A DNA stretch of 64,000 bases from Ricordea florida. Its lineage: Eukaryota; Cnidaria; Anthozoa; Corallimorpharia; Ricordeidae. The notes under the pieces are model-generated. The model saw nothing but the letters and a program-made list of their open reading frames with translations. It searched no databases and had not been told where the DNA came from. Below, piece by piece: positions 20,299 through 31,453 of the stretch (position 1 is its first letter; the number at the start of each line of letters is the position of its first letter). The DNA is taken from contig OX453280.1 of NCBI GenBank assembly GCA_949710005.1, positions 10,217,105 to 10,281,104 on the forward strand, read 5' to 3'. The position numbers and the translations under genes were made by a program.

Positions 20299-20342
20299 GG
20301 GGCTCTTCTCCGCGCGCGCTTCGCGCGCGGGAGCCCCGCTAA
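20299..20342 (+). repeat. Strong GC hairpin followed by CTAA
   Basis: GGGGCTC, a short loop, then CCGCGCGC-GCTTC-GCGCGCGG and GAGCCCC form a stacked stem (20,299-20,337), with CTAA at 20,339-20,342. The layout matches 12,121-12,170. Immediately after it starts an L1-like LINE fragment. Confidence 0.6.
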
Positions 20343-20494
20343 AAATGATTGATATTGCCTCTTTTAACAAATCACTCAAGGCTACGTGGATTAAAAAATA
20401 TCTAGATTCAGGAAACCGTTTCAAATGGAAAAACGTCTTTGATCTGACGTTGGGAAAAAGGGAAAAAACCCTGTTGCTACCAAAAAAAAGATGA
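20333..20494 (+). pseudogene. C-terminal fragment of an L1/Tx1-like LINE ORF2
   Basis: The frame reads MIDIASFNKSLKATWIKKYL followed by DSGNRFKWKNVFDLTLG, which fits the region of L1-like ORF2 proteins just after the RT, where a 'GGL..ID...FN.SLK..WI..YL' pattern is usual. No RT core remains. The fragment lies between the GC hairpin and the inverted-repeat family member at 20.47 kb. Confidence 0.55.
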
Positions 20495-20580
20495 AAAAAT
20501 TGAGCTCAAAACCCATTAGCCATGGAAAGCTGTTTTGACCTTGTTAGGCCTCATCAGCATGGCACAGCTTGTAACTCTTA
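20470..20580 (+). repeat. Inverted-repeat family, left copy
   Basis: CCCTGTTGCTACCAAAAAAA through GCCATGG and GACCTTGTTAGGCCTCATCA matches, in reverse complement, the sequence at 23,757-23,868. The two copies bracket about 3.2 kb that includes the L2-clade LINE. Confidence 0.75.
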
Positions 20581-21401
20581 AGGATAACAAGTATATCCAG
20601 GCAAATCACATGAAGGTTACGTGGAGCACGAAATGGTAGTTCGAACACGACAGTATCAAATCACAAGATTTGTTACATCCAAGAGACGGAATCAACTTGT
20701 AGACACTTGAAAATTACTTGGTTGAAGTTAGTCAATGTTGTTGTCGCAAATAGATCGGTCGTCGATTGTCGATTCTGTATTGTCAGTTCGAACTGAAATG
20801 CGACAATCAAAACCTAATTAGCTAATAAACGTACCTAAATGCATAAGATAGGAGATACAATAGACGAAACAAGTAATGGTCCTTCTAACTATCGATAAGG
20901 TAAAAAATGATGAGACTAAACTTAACATCGCGATACAACAGAATGAAATATAACTAAAAAAATCTTGTGAGTACTAGGCTCCACGCTATTCCTAGGGCGT
21001 GACAGAATTCTCCACCTATGTTACCCTATATCTGTTGACAAATCAATCAACTAACCAACATAAAGACTAACAAAGGATAACAAAGGCTAACTTACTTTGG
21101 TCCACACGCCTGCACCAAGAACCTGTGGTGAGTGTAGCGGTAGAGAAGTAGTGTGAATAGAAAGAAAAAGGCCAAGTGCCACAACGATGCCAACACGATG
21201 GCGTCCACACTAAAACTGAAATCGCTTTCCGAAAGCCGTCTAATGAATGCTATTTTTCGCAACTGTTACATGTAATTGTCAAAATAACCTTTTTTGCGAC
21301 ACGTACGCGGTAACTGCAGGAGTACTTGCCACGATCACGTACTAGATAACGCATTTCTATTACGCGCGATAAATTGATTTGGTATATCTAACGGACGACA
21401 T
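20581..21401. other. Intergenic AT-rich DNA
   Basis: No gene-like frame or clear repeat recognised. Confidence 0.3.
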
Positions 21402-21430
21402 GATAATAATAATAATAATAATAATAATAC
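21402..21430. repeat. (ATA)n microsatellite tail of the L2-clade LINE
   Basis: About nine ATA/TAA triplets following GACATG, forming the 3' terminus of the LINE on the - strand. Confidence 0.9.
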
Positions 21431-21749
21431 TAGATTTGTATAGCGCCATATCCATGACTCATGGCGCTTTACAGTAAAAAAAGTGTTATTAAAAATAAAA
21501 TTTACATTAAAAATTTACATCAGTGATAAAAAATTACTAACAGATAAAATAGCTAAGCTGTAAAAATGAAAGTAAAACTGGGAATCATTGAAACCATTAA
21601 ATAAAAACTGACTTACTTAACTAATTAACTAAGTAACTGACTAACTAACTAGCTAAGCTATCTAATCGACTAATTAACTGACTAACCAAAAGTCTAGTTA
21701 AAAAATTTGTTAAAAAGGTATGTTTTTATACAAGTCTTAAAATCTGATA

Positions 21750-23650
21750 GCGAGCCGCTCCCTCTTATATTGTTCGGAAGAGAGTTCCATAGGCTAGGTG
21801 CTACAAAAGAGAAACACCTATGACCATAGCCTATTAAATTGACAGGTGGTACTTTCAAGAGGTTTTTAGAGGAGGATCGAAGATTTCTGGTTGGTACATA
21901 AGGCTCTAGCAGTTCAGTAATGTAATTAGGGGCCTGGGCGTTGAGCCCTTAATAGGTTAAAAGTAAAATCTTATAGTTGATGCGCTGGCTTATTGGAAGC
22001 CGTGTAGCTGCTTTAAGACCGGCTTGATATGATCGTATTTCCTTGTTCTAGTAACAACGCGAGCCGCAGCATTCTGGACATTTTGTAGGCGATCTATCAA
22101 CAATTTTGGTAGTCCATATAGAAGCGAGTTGGCGTTATCTAGTTTGGAAGTGATGAATGCGTGTACTAACTTTTCAGTGTCTGCTAGAGATAGACTGACT
22201 CTTACTGCTAATGTTTCTAAGATGGAAGAAACAGGCCTTGCAGGTACTGGTAACATGCTTTTCCAGTGACATGTGCTCATCAAAGATGACTCCAATGTTC
22301 CTTGCAGAAGTAGATGGCTCGATCTGTTCACCGACGTGGTCTATTGATGGGGGTGGACGGTGTCGTGCGCTCAAGATCAAAAGCTCCGTCTTTCCTCTGT
22401 TTAGTTTCAGCTTATTGCACACCATCCACGAGTCGATCTCAGAAACACATGCTTCTATTTTAGCTATAGAACCAGGTTGTTCAGCGTAGGTGAGCTTAAA
22501 TGAGAGGTAGAGCTGGGTGTCATCAGCGTATAGATGGTAGTTAAGTCCGTGCCGTTTGATGATGTCCCCGATGGGCAATGTGTATAACAAATGCAGGATT
22601 GGCCCTAAAACGGATCCCTGGGGAACACCGCAGCGAAGTTCTTTCATCTCTGACTTGGTTCCGTCAATCATTACAAACTGCTTTCGGTCTTGAAGATAGG
22701 ATCGAAACCATTTTAGCGCATTTCCTTTCACGCCGTAGCGTCTTTCTAGTAGCAGTTTATGGTCGACGGTATCAAACGCCGCAGACATGTCCAACAGCAG
22801 CAGGATAACGCATTTCTGATGATCTATCTCACAGAGAATGTCATTTTGCACCCTCAGGAGAGCAGTCTCCGTGCCGTGAAAGCGTTTATATGCTGACTGA
22901 AAAGATTCCTCTAGATCATTATCGCGTAGATAGTCACTCAATTGACAAGATACTGCGTTTTCAATTATCTTAGATACAACCTTCAGATTTGAGATAGGTC
23001 TAAAGTTTGAATAATCCTCAGAGTCCAGGTTGTCCTTCTTCAGCTTCGGTTTGATCACTGCTTCTTTCAGTGCAGCGGGCATAGATGCTGATTGGAGAGA
23101 CATGTTAACGATGTTAGTTAACACGGGTAGAATAGTTGATTTACATTCCTTAAGAATAGAAGTCGATATAGGATCAAGATCACAGGATTGTTTACCGATT
23201 TTGTCCACAAAACTTTCAATCTCTCTTTCTGACATCACCCTGAACTCTGTGAATTCGGCTTGACATGGCTGTTTGTATGCTTCGCAGGACTGGGTACCAG
23301 AAGTCACTTCTTTGGATGGCTCCGTTCTTATGGATGCTATCTTCTTGTTCAAAAAGTCGGCAAAATTGTTCGTAAGCTCAAACGTTGAGGGTGCGGTCGA
23401 ATAGCGTCTATCTATTCTGCGATGTAATAGCTTGTCGACTGCGTTGAAAAGTATTTTTGGATCTGACGCATTTTCTGAAATAATAGATGAATAGTATGAA
23501 GACTTTGCGTCCCTTAGCATTTTGTTCACTACCTGGCACTGGTCGACAAACATCTGTCTGTCGACGCACAGTCTCGACGATCGCCAGCGGCGCTCCAGCC
23601 TTCGACGTTTTCTCTTGGCGTTACTAATATCCTCATGGTACCATGATCTG
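21750..23650 (-). pseudogene. Reverse transcriptase of the L2-clade LINE
   Basis: The RT copies the element's RNA at the nicked target. The frame 23,553-22,174 holds RT blocks in order: FRPISNLKVVSKIIE (about residues 184-198), LLLLDMSAAFDTVDH with the first catalytic Asp near residue 255, GVPQGSVLGP (309-318), and an intact LYADDTQLYL (341-350). It extends upstream without a stop to the basic stretch KRKRRRLERRWRSSRL. Near 22,215-22,330 the frame shifts by one; the C-terminal part (KLVHAFITSKLDNANSLLYG, QNAAARVVTRTRKYDHI) then continues in the next frame to 21,990 and on in pieces to about 21,750 (FVAPSLWNSLPNNIRGS). Apart from the frameshift and missing N-terminus the domain is well preserved. 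Confidence 0.88.
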
Positions 23651-23671
23651 GCGCTTCAATACAACACCGCT

Positions 23672-23762
23672 AGCAGATGAGCTCTGGGTTCCCACATCTC
23701 ACAATCCTACCATTTTTCATCACCTTGACATTCATAATGTGGGAACCCAGAGCTCATCTGCT
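23672..23762. repeat. Perfect 26-bp inverted repeat with 39-bp spacer
   Basis: AGCAGATGAGCTCTGGGTTC plus CCACAT at 23,672-23,697 is the exact reverse complement of 23,737-23,762. It abuts the right copy of the inverted-repeat family. Confidence 0.9.
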
Positions 23763-23868
23763 GGCTATACCATGCCAATGAGGCCTAACAAGACCGAAAC
23801 AGTTGTCCATGGCTGCTGGCTTTAGCGCTCAACTTTTCATCTTTTTTTGGTAGCAACAGGGCTTTATC
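23757..23868 (-). repeat. Inverted-repeat family, right copy
   Basis: GAGGCCTAACAAGACCGAAA, CCATGG and CTTTTTTTGGTAGCAACAGG match the reverse complement of 20,470-20,580 with scattered differences. Confidence 0.75.
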
Positions 23869-24354
23869 CTTTCTACCACTGTCTCCTCAGTGCGCATATG
23901 TGTGGCCTTAAGATTTCCTTACTACATTTTGACGTTTTTTTATATTGATGCTTCATTTATTTAATAGCCATCCAGCGAAATCACGTACGATATCGCCGAA
24001 TGCTTAGCAAAAATACTTGGTTGAGATATTCCTCAAGATTGTTCAGGAAAATTGTCTTATTATTCAACAAAAACTCGGTTTCATTACAATTAGCTGAATA
24101 AGAGTAGTTTCGTTTATTTGCGAGTTTGTTACTCTTTTAAATCATGCCATCACTTCATTTCCTCGGGAAACGAGGTATGTCAAGGGATGTGATGTACCTG
24201 AGACACATTGCATATTATTGGAAAATGCTACCATAAGTTGGATAATAACGCAGGATTAATGTTGTGGGCGAATGACAGTTACTTATGGTGCACCAGATTT
24301 TCAATCGTACAGGAAGTCCGGAAACGGATTAAGTCCTTTCATGAATTTGTCACC

Positions 24355-24504
24355 TTTGCGTTCGTTTAGAAAAACCCCCGAAAAATGATTCGCGAAACGC
24401 TTCTTCTCATCATCGGTCTCGTATTTAGTGATAATGTGCGCGCATGGAACTGCTGCACAACCGTTTTACGAATGCGTTATTGGATTCTCCTAAACGAACG
24501 CAAA
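24355..24504. mobile_element. 150-bp MITE candidate with 15-bp inverted ends
   Basis: TTTGCGTTCGTTTAG (24,355-24,369) and CTAAACGAACGCAAA (24,490-24,504) are perfect inverted repeats. Immediately to the right, 24,518-24,660 contains several palindromic AAATCC...GGATTT segments, probably a second small element. Confidence 0.65.
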
Positions 24505-27110
24505 AGTGAGAGTCTGAAATCCAATTTTGGATTTCTTCATCGAAATCCGTGTCCAGAAAGGTCTCCGGTGAGGTTAATTGCGTTCGTGGATTTTGTGTTC
24601 GACTGCAAAATCCTTTTGGATTTCGGAAATCTAAATCCAGATTTTCGAATCGAATGCACCCGTAGTTATTATTACCACATTTGGATAGTTTTGCCATATA
24701 TTGGATGTTAAGTATCAGTGACAGTACTAGCAGCGAAGGTACAGTGTACGAAGCCGTATGGGACTCGTTACCGAGAAATATGACAGAAACCGTGAGACGG
24801 TTGAAAAGTTTAAAAAGGCAACCAATAAACTGTTATGACCAGAGGCCCATATTTCCCAGAAAGTGCGTCAGACTTCTGAAGCCAATTTGATTGGTTAATT
24901 AAGTTTTGATTTTTTTTCAAATATGGTACTTGATAGATTGAATGTGGGCAAGCTGTGGCTTGATACATTTAGAGGCATTTATGTTTCAAGTCTAGAATGG
25001 GTTTCTGATACATGTTAACACACTCTGTGCCATCAATCAAGGGTGTAGAGACTTCACTATGGAGAAATATGACTGAGACCGTGCGCGTCCAAATGTTCAA
25101 AAAGGCAAAGAATAAATTGAAAGAATAAAGGATGCTTGTGTCCAGCAGAGTGAGGAGAGTTTCGCTCTGAAGACAGAATGTGTGAGGTCTATAATAGGCC
25201 CATGGAAAACATCCTGCATACTGCTAAAATTTATATACATGTATTTATGTCTCAAGTTGTTATCTCACAACCCATTCTCAATGACATCTAAGCCTTGCCG
25301 TATCCTGGATATTTCTCGCGTGAACCTCGTGACTATGCTGCCCGGGATTTCCTGTGGCCCATTGGTAAAGTATTTTGTGCAAACCGCTCTTTAATAAATC
25401 CACCAATCACGGAACTGATTACATTAACCATAGTATCAGCCACTCACCCAACAAAACTTGGGAGTTTTTCAAAATGGACGAAGTTTCTGTTTAATTGATC
25501 TCAAAATCTCTCTCAGATACAAGTATGTGTTTTTCGGAAATTGCAATGGTTATTATTTTGTAAGGGAACTGAGTGTCGCTCAATTTGCACAGGTTGTCAA
25601 ATAAGTTGGAAACAATATGGAAAATATAAGCACAAGTGACTCATAACACTTATTGGTTGTTTTGAAAAATTCGTGAGGGTTAGCTTATTTCAAATTGGGT
25701 TTACTTCGGTGTAAGAACCTGTGAAGTTGTTCTTTGTTTTTTCGCTATTATTTTTCTAGTCTCCATTGTTTTGTCTCCTTTGTTTTCTTTGTTGTACATC
25801 ATTCGTGAACGTAACAGGTTTTTATATCAAGGATGAGCCTCCAAATTGCACCTGAAATCTTTTGATTATTTGTTACAGTGCGGCTACTCGTAAGAAGGCC
25901 ACCCACATAAATTTTCATACACATATTAAATGCCTGTTCTTGACACTGAACAGCAGATTTGAGGCTAGTTTCTACCGACAGCGATGATTTTCTTTTCAAT
26001 CATGATATGTTTTCAATACAGTTATAGAGCAAATTGTATGCATTTTGAGGGTAACATAAAATATTTGTAGAGATTCTGTTGTTTAGATACCCGATCGAGA
26101 TTGGATAATTTGTATGAAAGTTTGTTTGGTTGGTCTAGGTTCAAGAAGTCGCATTGTAGTAACAAGCACGCAAACATTTATTTTCTGAACTCAATTTCAA
26201 CTATTTGTCCTCAAAATCAATTTTTTGCTATGTTTAGCGTGATTTTAGATAGTCACTGCGTGGAAATTTTGCATGAACAACACGCGTTTAGATGATCAAA
26301 TCATTTCTAAGGTAATTTGGTTTAGATTCATTTTATTTTTATACTTTTCTGCAAGCAATTTCAACTTTTTAAACTGTTTGGAATTAATTGACACCCTCAG
26401 CCAACCAGCAAGTAGAAATGTTTGCATGTTTTTTATTTAATCTGTAATCATACTTGTGATTTTACACCAAATCGTAATCCCACTTCGTGGAGAGAATACA
26501 GAGAAAACATATTACGTACATTATAGGTACTCTAACGTTAACGTTACATAACACCCAATACGTTATAATTATTATGCACGCTGATATTAACTGAAATATT
26601 GTCTTTTTTTTCTCCAGCATCTAAGCGGCCCGGAACCCTAAATCTTCGAATTTTCTTAACCTTAATCAGAATTTATACAACAAAAACCTTAAAAGTAAAT
26701 GTCTAGATCAACTGAATAATAAGATCTCACCTAAAATATATAAAATTACATACAAGTGAAATTAAACTCTATTCGCGAAGTAATCAAAAACCAAAAGAAA
26801 CCTATTTTCTACTATTTACAATAAAAATTCTAATAAATCTGAAATCTTCCTTTGTAGTTATTGGCAGGTTCTTCGATGATTTTTACTAGTGCGACAAGCA
26901 CAAGGCAGACATGCGGGCAAAGTTGGTTAATGTTTTGCCGCCATGTTGAAAAGTTATGAATTTCTTCCGCCAAATGCAATAACTTAGTTTCCTAAGACCT
27001 CAGCTCGTGTCGCTTGGGATAGTCGATTTTTATAAGTTAAGCAACGACTTAACGAACCTGAATCCATGATCTTAAAAAAAAAGATTTCTTCTTTCGCCGT
27101 TTGGCTTTTA
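24505..27110. other. Long AT-rich stretch without a convincing gene
   Basis: Two related pieces share AATATGAC(T/A)GA(A/G)ACCGTG (24,778 and 25,067), translating as RNMTETVR, possibly remnants of a LINE C-terminus (WDSLPRNMTETV). A segment GTGCCAT(C/T)AATCAAGGGTGT occurs at 25,028 and again at 27,424. Otherwise only short frames; no RNA gene was recognised. Confidence 0.35.
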
Positions 27111-27317
27111 CTGTCCCCTTACCTCATTTACATAAGTAAATGAGGTAAGGGGACAGAATCTATTTTTAGATCCGGAAACTATTTTTACTGACCAATGGCT
27201 GATGTCCTTCTCGTCACATGGTTGTAATTTAAATGCGCCATGTGGAAACCACGCAGATATGGAACGAGATATAAATAGATTCTCGCGCTAAAAAAAGATT
27301 CTGTCCCCTTATCATAT
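27111..27317. mobile_element. MITE with CTGTCCCCTTA ends and an attached perfect hairpin
   Basis: 27,111-27,156 is a perfect hairpin: CTGTCCCCTTACCTCATTTAC, ATAA loop, and its complement. TAAGGGGACAGAATCT at 27,146 also pairs with AGATTCTGTCCCCTTA at about 27,298-27,313, defining a roughly 170-bp TIR element that shares one arm with the hairpin. Confidence 0.75.
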
Positions 27318-27616
27318 CAGACGGGGTTATGTTCTCTTTCCTCATTTTCTCTTGACGTAACCCATTCGTAAGACTAGTATTCATGCTCTTTCATCTATAT
27401 ACATGTAAGTTAACTGACACTATGTGCCATTAATCAAGGGTGTAGAGACCACGTCGTTCATCTGACTAAGGTATCAAACGCCCACTTGTCACATAGCAAA
27501 CTAAGCCGGGATATTGGTTACATCCCTTACGTTACAAGTTACAACACATTGCACCACATTAGGCTTCCCTGTACTATTGATTGGCAGACCAAAATTTCAG
27601 ATACTATCAGCATTTA

Positions 27617-27957
27617 GGTCGTGTCCACACCGTACCGTATACCGTATGTCGTCCCGACATAAAAAAGGTGCCTGCCTTATGTGAACGAGATCGTTTCAGA
27701 ATGGGAACAATGCGTCCAAACATTCCAACAAATCGCACAAAAGGCGGTGGTCTCATTCACTTCCGGTACGGTTCGAATACCTGTTCATACACTGCACCAG
27801 AATGTGGCGCAAGAACCTATCCTATAGATGACGATTCAATTTTAAGACAGGCGCGTCGTAGCAGCGCGCCGAACCGAAAATCGTTCCGAACAAAAGGCCT
27901 AAACAAGATGACTTCTTTTCCGGCCCAAGAGCTATCCTGTATAGTGTAGACGCAGCC
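27617..27957. mobile_element. 341-bp MITE, PIF/Harbinger-like, TTA target duplication
   Basis: The ends GGTCGTGTCCACACCGTA and (reverse complement of the right end) GGCTGCGTCTACACTATA are imperfect inverted repeats. TTA occurs directly outside both ends (27,614-27,616 and 27,958-27,960), the 3-bp duplication expected for PIF/Harbinger. The open frame across it is an artefact. Confidence 0.65.
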
Positions 27958-28135
27958 TTAATAATTTAATAATCCGCAATGAGTGCTACCCACTAACAAA
28001 CGCAAGCAAAATCAGATATCAATTACAAAATGAAGAAGAATAACAGTTACAGTTACAATTGCAACTACGATGAAGAATGGTAGTGACTCGTGCTTTGAGT
28101 TAAATAAATTAACTCTGATGACGTCTTCGGTCACA

Positions 28136-29360
28136 TCAGCGGATGTTACTTGACTGAAGAATCGGGATAAGGCTTAATTCCTCCATGATTTCTAAGTTAA
28201 CCTCTGCACACCCTACCCTAGTAAGGGCGAACATGATATCCCTTGTTGTGGCATGTGTTTTCTGAATGTGGCGCCATTGGTAAAGAGCCAATCGGGTGCG
28301 CTCGCAGTCGTCGGCTTCTTCCACTTTTATAGCATCGATTTCTTTATTATTTATTCCCAATTCTCTCGCAATCTCCTTCCATCTATTCCAGCTACTCTTC
28401 TGCGACACGACGATGTCAACGACCTTCTCAGGGCAAGGCCTAATCACTATGTCTCTAGCTGTAAAAGACAAAAGCAGTTGGTGTTCACGTCAGAGCATGC
28501 CACATGTCAAGAGAGAAGGAAATGACTGAAAGCATTTGGACTCGTAAATTCGCTTCGCCCCTGGAAAACTGTCCGCTTCCCAGAACACATAACGTCCTTA
28601 GGTAAACGTCCCTGCATATTTTGGTGCCAAACCAAGTTACTATTTGAATTCGTAATACATCAAATATTTTTACTCGTGCACGATTGGTCAAAATGTATCA
28701 CGTGATTCGATCTACTTCCGCGAAAAGCGAGGATTATCCGTGGGTGCTTGTAAAGCGATTTCTCCTGCTTCTTAAATTTAAAAGACTGAAGGCAACGCGT
28801 ACAAAAGGGTTAAAATAGCACTCTTTAATGCAAAGAGTGTGCGCCATCATCTTTATCTCCTTAGACCTTATCTGTTCCTCGAAGTTCTGTTTCATGATTC
28901 TTAGGGGCATTATTTCCTTAATAATTGGGCCAAAGAATTATTTGTTTAAACAACAAATTTTATGTGCTTAAAGACAATTAATGGAATTCTAATAAATGTA
29001 GCACACTGAGAATTTTGTTTGCAGGATTGCTTGCAAGTGTCGTAGGGCCACATAAGAGGAATAGTGCTTACCATTTAACAGAGCAATGTAAATATTCCTT
29101 GTTACGCTCGTATTCACTGTTTTGAAAGCAGAAACTAAAGACCAAAAAAAAATGTCTTGAGCTTGCTTCCCTTTCTCTGCGAGCCTGCGGAAGAATTCTC
29201 TTACAACCGGGTATGAATTATCAGAAGTCCATATCTCGCCTAACTCTGACATTTCTAATTTACTAAGGGATTCTTGACAATAGGACAGCACATCTCTAAC
29301 GGGAAATTTGAGAAACTCGCTCAGACGAGAGCCCAAGAATTCCACAGGAAAGTTCTGCAA
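28136..29360 (-). CDS. CARD-like plus death-domain protein, two exons seen
   Basis: The upstream exon (29,360-29,072, after TTTTGTTTACAG) encodes about 96 residues with FPVRDVLSYCQESLSKLEMS and VREFFRRLAEKGKQAQDIFF, the helix pattern of a CARD. It ends at AAATG^GTAAGC, phase 1. The second exon (28,458-28,136, after TTGTCTTTTACAG) resumes in matching phase and encodes a death domain: SSWNRWKEIARELGINNKEI followed by ALYQWRHIQ and IMFALTRVGCAEVNLEIMEE, ending at TGA 28,136-28,138. Both folds form adaptor complexes in apoptosis and innate immunity, and CARD plus death domain is the layout of CRADD/RAIDD. The death domain is firm; the CARD is inferred. Further 5' exons with the start codon were not found. 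The intron is about 610 bp. Confidence 0.7.
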
Positions 29361-29452
29361 CTGTAAACAAAATAGGGAGTTCAATAACGACTTCGGCCAT
29401 TGCTACTGTAGGGTTTGCAAAGGTGTTAGTAATAAAGCCATTGCATTAAATT

Positions 29453-29642
29453 AACAAACAGCACACGGTTCAGCGTGTACTATCGAGTTATAACTACACG
29501 CGGGAGGTTGTTCAGTACGAGAGAAGCGTAGGAGTCGCACGAGGCGATAGCGCAGTGCGACTCAAGCTTCTTGAGTGCTTAGTTAACCTCCCAAGTGCGA
29601 ATCTAACTAAATAGTACACGTTGAACCGTTTACTATTTGTTT
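29453..29642. mobile_element. 190-bp imperfect fold-back MITE (family member 1)
   Basis: The whole segment folds on itself: AACAAACAGCACACGGTTCA at the left pairs with TGAACCGTTTACTATTTGTT at the right, with GGGAGGTT and AACCTCCC further in. A relative with the same inner motif (GGAGGTTACTAAGCAC...) lies at 57,309-57,493. Confidence 0.75.
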
Positions 29643-30389
29643 AATAGCATAATCAAAAGAGAAAAACACTTAAATTTGCCTAGAAGAAGGATGGAACGAC
29701 AAGAGCATTTCACGAGCGCGCACTATGGCGTGAGCGATTCATTCTTCTCATTAATGCTCTCTAAAACAGCATGTACAGTATTTTTTGTCTAAAATCTCTT
29801 TTGCTTAAACTTTTTTATCCGATCTGATTGACTTTTGTGTAGCTGTTCTCAATATAAAGAAGCATTTTCCCGAAATTCTTTTGTAAAGGGAAAAAAAAAA
29901 ACATTCACGTAATTATTGACGCGTATTCCTTGCGCTTGCCTTCGTCACAAGCGTATACCCATGGCAAAATAGTAAACGCTGAGTCGACCAATGAGAGCAC
30001 GCGCCTTACTTTGGTTATGGTATAACATAATCTGCCTTATCCCGGATTTACAATGTTCGGGTGCTCTCCTCGCTCGATCTCTGAAACACACCCTGTCGCT
30101 CTCGATGGAAATTCTCACTGACTTAACTCATAACAATTTCGTGTTCGCAACACTCGCTCATCCGCTTTTCATTCGTTAAGACTACTATGATTGAAATTTA
30201 ATTTGATGACGTAAGTATGCCTTGAACTATTTCCGTCAAGGGTTTCGCGTCCATATACGCATATAGGCCCCTGGGTACAGCTGAAATCTTTTTATTCCCT
30301 AAAAGCATTTTTAACATTAAATCGGTATGACTGATAAATTTTTCGCATTTTTTCTTTGTGCTAGTGTTTCCTTTATCCTTTTATTTAAC
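29643..30389. other. Intergenic DNA
   Basis: No gene recognised. Confidence 0.3.
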
Positions 30390-30509
30390 AATTATTCGCC
30401 GAAGGCGAAGTGATTATCGGTGAATATCGGTTGATATTCACTGATACTTCACTCGCCTTCGTCTCGGTGAATATTCACCGATAATCATTAAGCCTGAGGC
30501 AAATAATTA
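30390..30509. mobile_element. ~120-bp inverted-repeat element (TTATTCGCC...)
   Basis: AATTATTCGCC and GGCAAATAATT form the ends. GATTATCGGTGAATATC near the left is the complement of GAATATTCACCGATAATC near the right, and GCCTTCG/CGAAGGC pairs sit between them. Confidence 0.65.
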
Positions 30510-31453
30510 TTTTAGTATAAATACACAAGTGATTAATTCAAAAAAAAAGAAAGAAAGGAAAAAGCATTGTACAACACGAAACAATTTTAATTCATGAAAA
30601 GCGCGGGAACCACTGGCAGTCATATTGTTGGTCGAGGTGATTATCTGCTGATAATCCGAGATAGCGAACCTATCAGAGCACGCGATTTTGTATGATCACC
30701 TGAGTATTTATACTATCAGTCGATAAACGGACGAAAAGAATCGTTATATTTTCTTCCCGTGCGTTCACCTTCAAAATCTCACGCTACACCCCTAGTTTGT
30801 GTAGCCTAACAAGTGTATGTACATTCATAAAAGGAACCGTCTCCAGCAAATCGTGCAGCTTAAACGTACGGATAAATATGAAGGTATTTGAAATTCATAT
30901 AATCTCGAAGGATCCTTAGTTCATTTGATAAATTTTCGGATTTTTTAAAAAAACCCTGCTAATTCAAATATCAACTACTTCCAAGTAGGCAAGAACCAAA
31001 GATCGTAATGAATTGTTTAACAATGTTGTCTGAAATCAAAGTCAACAGCAGCAGAATTAATATTTACCAAGGTGTGAAACAGCGCAGTAAATATGTTTTT
31101 TTTTAGTATATACCAATCTAGGGAGATCGACGTAAAGTCTCTTGCACATTGATATACACCTCAGGAAAGATGGATAGTGTTGAGTAACTTGAGATGGCAA
31201 GCCGATCAAATTGCTCAAAATGCTTGGGTTGCTGAGTTGTTTTATATTAATACTTAATATCCCGAGATGGTGATGCCACGGTTACTGAATTGGTATTTAA
31301 GGAGTACAGCAGATTTCTAAAACTGACCTCAAAAGGCCCTTCTTTACTTGTTCCTGGCTGGAAACTTCAACAAAACAGATCACAGTAATGAATAACGTTT
31401 TCTGCGAGATACTTAGAGATACATCGTATTGGCTTGATCTTTGGATAGCGTAG
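30510..31453. other. Intergenic AT-rich DNA
   Basis: Only short frames; no repeat family identified. Confidence 0.3.

Larger units (their letters stand above)
21402..23650 (-). mobile_element. L2/CR1-clade LINE, 5'-truncated, relatively young
   Basis: The - strand runs from a truncated 5' end at about 23,650 through the RT to a 3' UTR ending GGCGCTATACAAATCTAGTA followed by (TTA)n. Such a microsatellite tail without poly(A) is characteristic of L2/CR1 elements. The RT frame of 459 codons is uninterrupted, so the insertion is more recent than its LINE neighbour at 8 kb. The endonuclease domain is missing. Confidence 0.88.

Noticed and set aside
22211..22808. + strand frames opposite the L2-clade LINE
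   Set aside because: They are complements of the RT coding strand.
24385..24711. Overlapping frames of 108 and 90 codons on both strands
   Set aside because: Both cross palindromic AAATCC/GGATTT sequence and a MITE; no family-like features.
27581..27949. A 122-codon + frame
   Set aside because: It almost coincides with a TIR element flanked by TTA, so it is repeat-borne.
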